DNA from: Amblyornis subalaris
Taxonomy: Eukaryota > Chordata > Aves > Passeriformes > Ptilonorhynchidae
Direction: 5' to 3'
Length of the DNA: 64,000 bases
Assembly (NCBI GenBank): GCA_018881555.1
Contig: JACAXG010000075.1
Coordinates: 1,432,830-1,496,829, forward strand
The notes under the pieces are model-generated. The model did no database searches. It had not been told where the DNA came from and saw only the letters and a list, made by a program, of their open reading frames with translations. Positions 59,975-64,000 of the stretch are shown piece by piece (the stretch's first letter is position 1; every line of letters starts with the position of its first letter). Position numbers and translations under genes: made by a program.

Positions 59975-62659
59975 ATGTAGCATTTATGGCTTTACTTTTT
60001 CAATTTATTTCTAGTTAGTTGGTTTTTTTTCTTTGGTGTTTTAGTAGCAGTAGTGCCACTATGATTTAAAAATAAATAATAAGAAAAAAAGGCCCTGAGT
60101 GGCAAACCTGACCTCTCCGTGGGTGCATCCTGCTCATTTGCTCTTTTGCTTCATTTTATGGGTGATACTTAAACAGAAGGAAGTACAAGAACAATAGAAG
60201 AGTTTTGGAAAGTATGTGACAGTGTGAGAGCAATAACATTTACACAGGGCCTTTCATCTAGAAGGAACCCAGAGGAATTTATAAACAATATTGCTTTATA
60301 CAGTTTATAAACAACAAAAAAATTGGTTTGCTAAAAAAAACAGCCAACCAAACAAAAAATATTAGATAAAACAACTTATATGATTTGTTTTCCTTGGAAT
60401 AAACAATGCTTTTGCTACAACACTATCACTCTACCCATTATTTATTATATATTCCTTTTCTGTGCTCTCTGTCATGGATCTGCTTTCTGGCTCTCTGGAC
60501 TGCAGGACTTAAGGATGGAGTTTTGTAATTTCATTCCTATGGAGTGCTCTGTGTTTCGAAAGACCTAGAAAAAAAATCACAAATTGATTATTAGAGAAGT
60601 AGCATCACTTTAGTGGGTTCTTGGAGTTATTTATTTAAAAATACACAATGGCCTTGCTTCACTGATTTTTAAAGTGATATCCAGCAAGTCCTTTGAATGA
60701 TTAAATGCAAAGAATTTTGGTTGAAGTGAGTTACTTCTTTTGGAATTTGTTTAGAAGACTGTGTTTAAAACCAGTGGACACTTCAGATGACATATGTCAT
60801 CTTTAATGAACCTTGCCAGGCACTGAACAGAAAAATCCTTGTTTCTCCAGAAATCTGCATCCTCAGGAAGGTTTCTTAGGATGGAGGTGAGCCTGGGAAT
60901 CTCTGCCTTCATGGCATTCCATGTGTTTGCTGACTGTATCCTACCCCAATGTCATACTCATCACACCTAAAAGATGCTGTTTCTGCCGTATTTTGGGATT
61001 AGAGACAGAATCCCAAGAGGATTTTATAATAATACTGCCCATCCCCACATGTTGTATAGAATGGAAAATAAATAAACCTTCTCTTTGCTCACTCACATAG
61101 CAAACATTTGTGTAGCTCTTTGGAGAACTTCAGGTAACATAGAACTCCTGTGATCTCAGTAAAAAAAAAATATATAAATTCAGCACAGCAACAAGGAAGT
61201 TAAAAGCATGTTTGAATCCAAATTGTCACAAACTATATGCTTATTTCATTTAGCATCTTATAACCCAGTTGTTAAAAAAAAAAACGGAAGAAACTAAGAA
61301 ATTACAATGCTGAAGAATTTACCGGTGGGGCTGTTTTGATATAGGTAACATTTACATCTTGGAGGTGGGAAAATCAAGGTACAGGATATGAGGTCCCAGG
61401 GTGCCCCTAGCCAAGTGCATGTTCAGAGGGAGCCTGGAGCCCATTTCTTATTCCTCACTGTTGCTTAGGGCAGCACCAGTTGCAGTTTTTCTGCGTAGGA
61501 ACTCGATCAAATTAGCAGAAATTCGCCCTTTGATTCTGATTTTCAAAATACAATTTTTCTACTTATTTCCCAGCTTTAAAGTTATGCATTTCCTCTGCAC
61601 AGAGGGAGAGGGTAACTCTGGACTCAAAGCTTGTAAAGCACTTTCCAGTAGGTTTTCACCTCTATTCTTGTGTGTGATAGACCCAGTTAAGCTTGTTCTA
61701 AGATCAGATGTTTTTTAGTACTTGCTTGGTTTGCTGTACTTTTGGAAGGACTTTCCCTCGGCGATCCTTTCTTGGATGACCTCCCCATGCTGTCATTAAA
61801 ACTTGGAAACTTTGGTCTTCTTGACAGTTAGTTCTGCACTCTCATTATGTTCATTCCTATTGTAAACACGCTAAAGTTGCTGCTGTTATTGCTTAGAATG
61901 GCTTTTTCCTCTGTTGTTTTGAAGTTTAGTAGAAATAGAAGTTAATCTTTAAGAGAGTGGGGCTGGTGACGATTGGATGGCCCAGCTCGATGGGTCACGC
62001 CATGGCTGTCTTTCCATTTGCCTCATAGATGATGTTCTGCTGACTCCAGCTGTTTTTTTGGAGAGCAGAAAAACAATTTGCTTTTCCTTCCCATAAAGTA
62101 TAACCCTTTGTTTATCCTTGTGCTGCTGCAAGTTTCCAAAATGCAAAGACTTGCAAAGAAAAGAAAGGGAGGAAATAGCTCTTTTTTTACGCTGTTTTTC
62201 GTATCGGGGAGTAGAGTTTAGGACCGAGCTGAATTGTTGACCTTTGTGGAGTTTATTCTTAGAATTGGCTGATTTGTGTGTGGAGTCTGATTGACTGAGC
62301 CCAGTTCATGGGACAAACCACGGACAGTGGGTTTGGGGAGGGCAGTCCCAGCTTTTCTAAGTAACTCCTCTATTCAATGATCAGTTCTGGATTTGAAGAA
62401 TACTTTTTGCAGTTCTTCGCTGACTTCAGTTCACTGCAGTAATTGAGAACAGCTCCCTTTTCCAAGCAAGGCTTGTTTTTTGCTATGAGTCGTTGAATTG
62501 CTGAGGCTCCTTTAGTTTTCTCGTGCAGGGATATTACGAGTTTGGGAAACGCAAGTCACTGGTTCTAAAGTCACTGTAGAGATTTACATGGCGAGGGTTA
62601 TCATCTGGCAGCTTTAAATGCTGTATTTTATACATAAAAGGGAAGGTAAAAGAAAGCTT

Positions 62660-63200
62660 TGGGGGACCTGAATGCCTTTCCTGACCCAGATAAGAGCTGC
62701 CGAGGCAGAAGTCGGCGTTAAAACCTCACTGGTCCTGATCTATAATGTCATCGGAAGAACACGTTCGTATTTACAACCCAGGCTTGTATTTACAACCTTT
62801 TTTTGCTTGCTTTGTTCCTTAAGAGGCTCTGGCTGCCCACATTTTATGCACTCCTGGAATGCAATAACAATTGTGGCATCATCTCTTCAGAATCCGTGTT
62901 CCTTCCTGAGATCGGGGCGGCGATAAGGCCTCACAAAAACCTCGCTGGGTTTTGCCTTCCCGGCCTGAGGTGGCTGTAATTGGATGAATCGCAGCTTCTC
63001 TCCTTGCCTTGCTCGCTGACCTTTGGAATAGCTCGCTGTGATCTTTGGAATTTTGCAATACCCTCAGTGCTCTGCTCTGAAAAATGAAATCCGGGGCTGT
63101 TTATCTCGGCGAGGCCTGCGCGGGCCCAAAAACGCGTCCAAAGCGTTGTCAAATTGAAACTCCCAGAAATGCGTTCACCCTCCCACACACCTTCTCACCG
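62660..63200. promoter_or_regulatory. Candidate regulatory region with repeated motifs, BCAS3 intron 9
   Basis: GTATTTACAACC occurs twice, at 62767-62778 and 62786-62797, each containing a forkhead-type TATTTAC. A 20-bp near-duplicate, GCTCGCTGACCTTTGGAATA then GCTCGCTGTGATCTTTGGAA, occupies 63011-63050 and includes a nuclear-receptor-like TGACCTTTG. The region holds many CpGs (TCTCGGCGAGG, AAAACGCGTCC). Clustered repeats of binding motifs suggest an enhancer, but this is an inference. Confidence 0.3.
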
Positions 63201-63716
63201 CTCTGCAGGCCTGGAAAATGAAGCCATTCCACTTCTGGGAGTTCTGTTGTCCTCAGTAAATGTTCTGGGCTGTTTTGGAGCCTGTTGGAAAAGACCTGGA
63301 TATTTGCAGAGATCTGGTTGCTTTTCCTCGCTGTGGGTGCTGTGTCAGAGTCTGATACAAAAGATTTTGGGGAAATAGAAGCTTAGCTGACTATGGCTGG
63401 GTTTAGTGTTTATCTTTTTTTTTTAGTATTTTATGCAATAAACTGGATAAAATTGTGTGTTAGATGTGTACTGTTTGCCTGATCCCGGCGCTCCTTCTGC
63501 CCCGGGATACAGGACTGGCTGCCCAGGGCTCCTTTAAATCAGACACACATGTCTGTAAGGTCTTAAATATTTTGTTTCCTGGCCAATCAGTGAGAGAATT
63601 TAAATTACTAAATTGACTGTATTAGCCTAAGAACTGATGAAAACTGAGATTACCCATTTGCTTGATAGTCTCCTCCTTCCCCTCGTTCTCTCCCCCTTAT
63701 TTTTTCACGTAAAAAC

Positions 63717-63805
63717 ATCTATTTTTAACTATAAATTATTTATTTATAAAAAATATTTATTTTACTTATAGAATGTTATAAAAATACATACTTTATATAT
63801 TGAAT
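63717..63805. repeat. AT-rich low-complexity tract
   Basis: About 90 bp consist almost only of A and T, with repeated TATTTAT/ATAAATA units. It has the look of a low-complexity or matrix-attachment-like tract. No gene content is seen. Confidence 0.75.
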
Positions 63806-64000
63806 GCCATTTAACACAGGCCAGATTTATTTTAAGCCTTGCCATGTTTTCATTCACAACTATTTTCTCTCGTAGGAATTTTCACGCTTTAATCTTCAGG
63901 AATAATTCTCTGTTTTATGCTCATCTTTATTCATGTGTAAATATCTATTTTTAATGATAATATAAAGGTAATGGAATGCAGGTGAACAGCAGAAACATTG

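Overview
This window is vertebrate nuclear DNA, most likely from a bird. It holds split genes with GT-AG introns, a GC-rich CpG-island promoter, AT-rich introns, and many short fragments of CR1-type LINEs ending in the avian-style ATTCTRTGATTCT tail. No bacterial, phage, CRISPR or operon-like structure is present. The species cannot be named from the sequence alone.

Two neighbouring genes, both on the + strand, account for all recognisable coding sequence. The left gene is PPM1D (Wip1, the p53-induced PP2C phosphatase). Its last three exons lie at 6763-6953, 7647-7886 and 10928-11473, followed by a 3'UTR with the best poly(A) signal at 12339-12344. Its first exons lie upstream of the window. 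The right gene is BCAS3 (Rudhira). A CpG-island promoter at about 14200-15130 has a noncoding first exon that probably ends at 14687. Coding exons follow at 16128-16215 (ATG at 16145), 18946-19000, 20457-20529, 22015-22121, 29496-29577, 36325-36397, 51311-51418 and 54775-54851. These give the first 215 codons, in frame across every junction. The gene runs out of the right side of the window.

Layout: 1-6762 PPM1D intron; 6763-12400 PPM1D 3' half; about 12400-14200 a short intergenic gap with one CR1 fragment; 14200-15130 BCAS3 promoter; 14688-64000 BCAS3 introns and exons. The introns hold nine CR1 fragments across the whole window, two clear minisatellites (46 bp in PPM1D, 71 bp in BCAS3), several microsatellites, a CpG-rich pocket with a CTCF-like site next to a (TTAA)5 run, an inverted repeat with two YY1-like cores, and several stretches that look like conserved noncoding elements.

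The two genes are not a pathway. PPM1D switches off DNA-damage signalling and BCAS3 works in autophagy-membrane recognition and cytoskeletal polarity. Their tandem adjacency is the same as in the human 17q23 region. I found no undescribed system. The points most worth checking are the CR1 fragment sitting just upstream of the PPM1D last-exon acceptor, the candidate regulatory elements in the BCAS3 introns, and the minisatellites.
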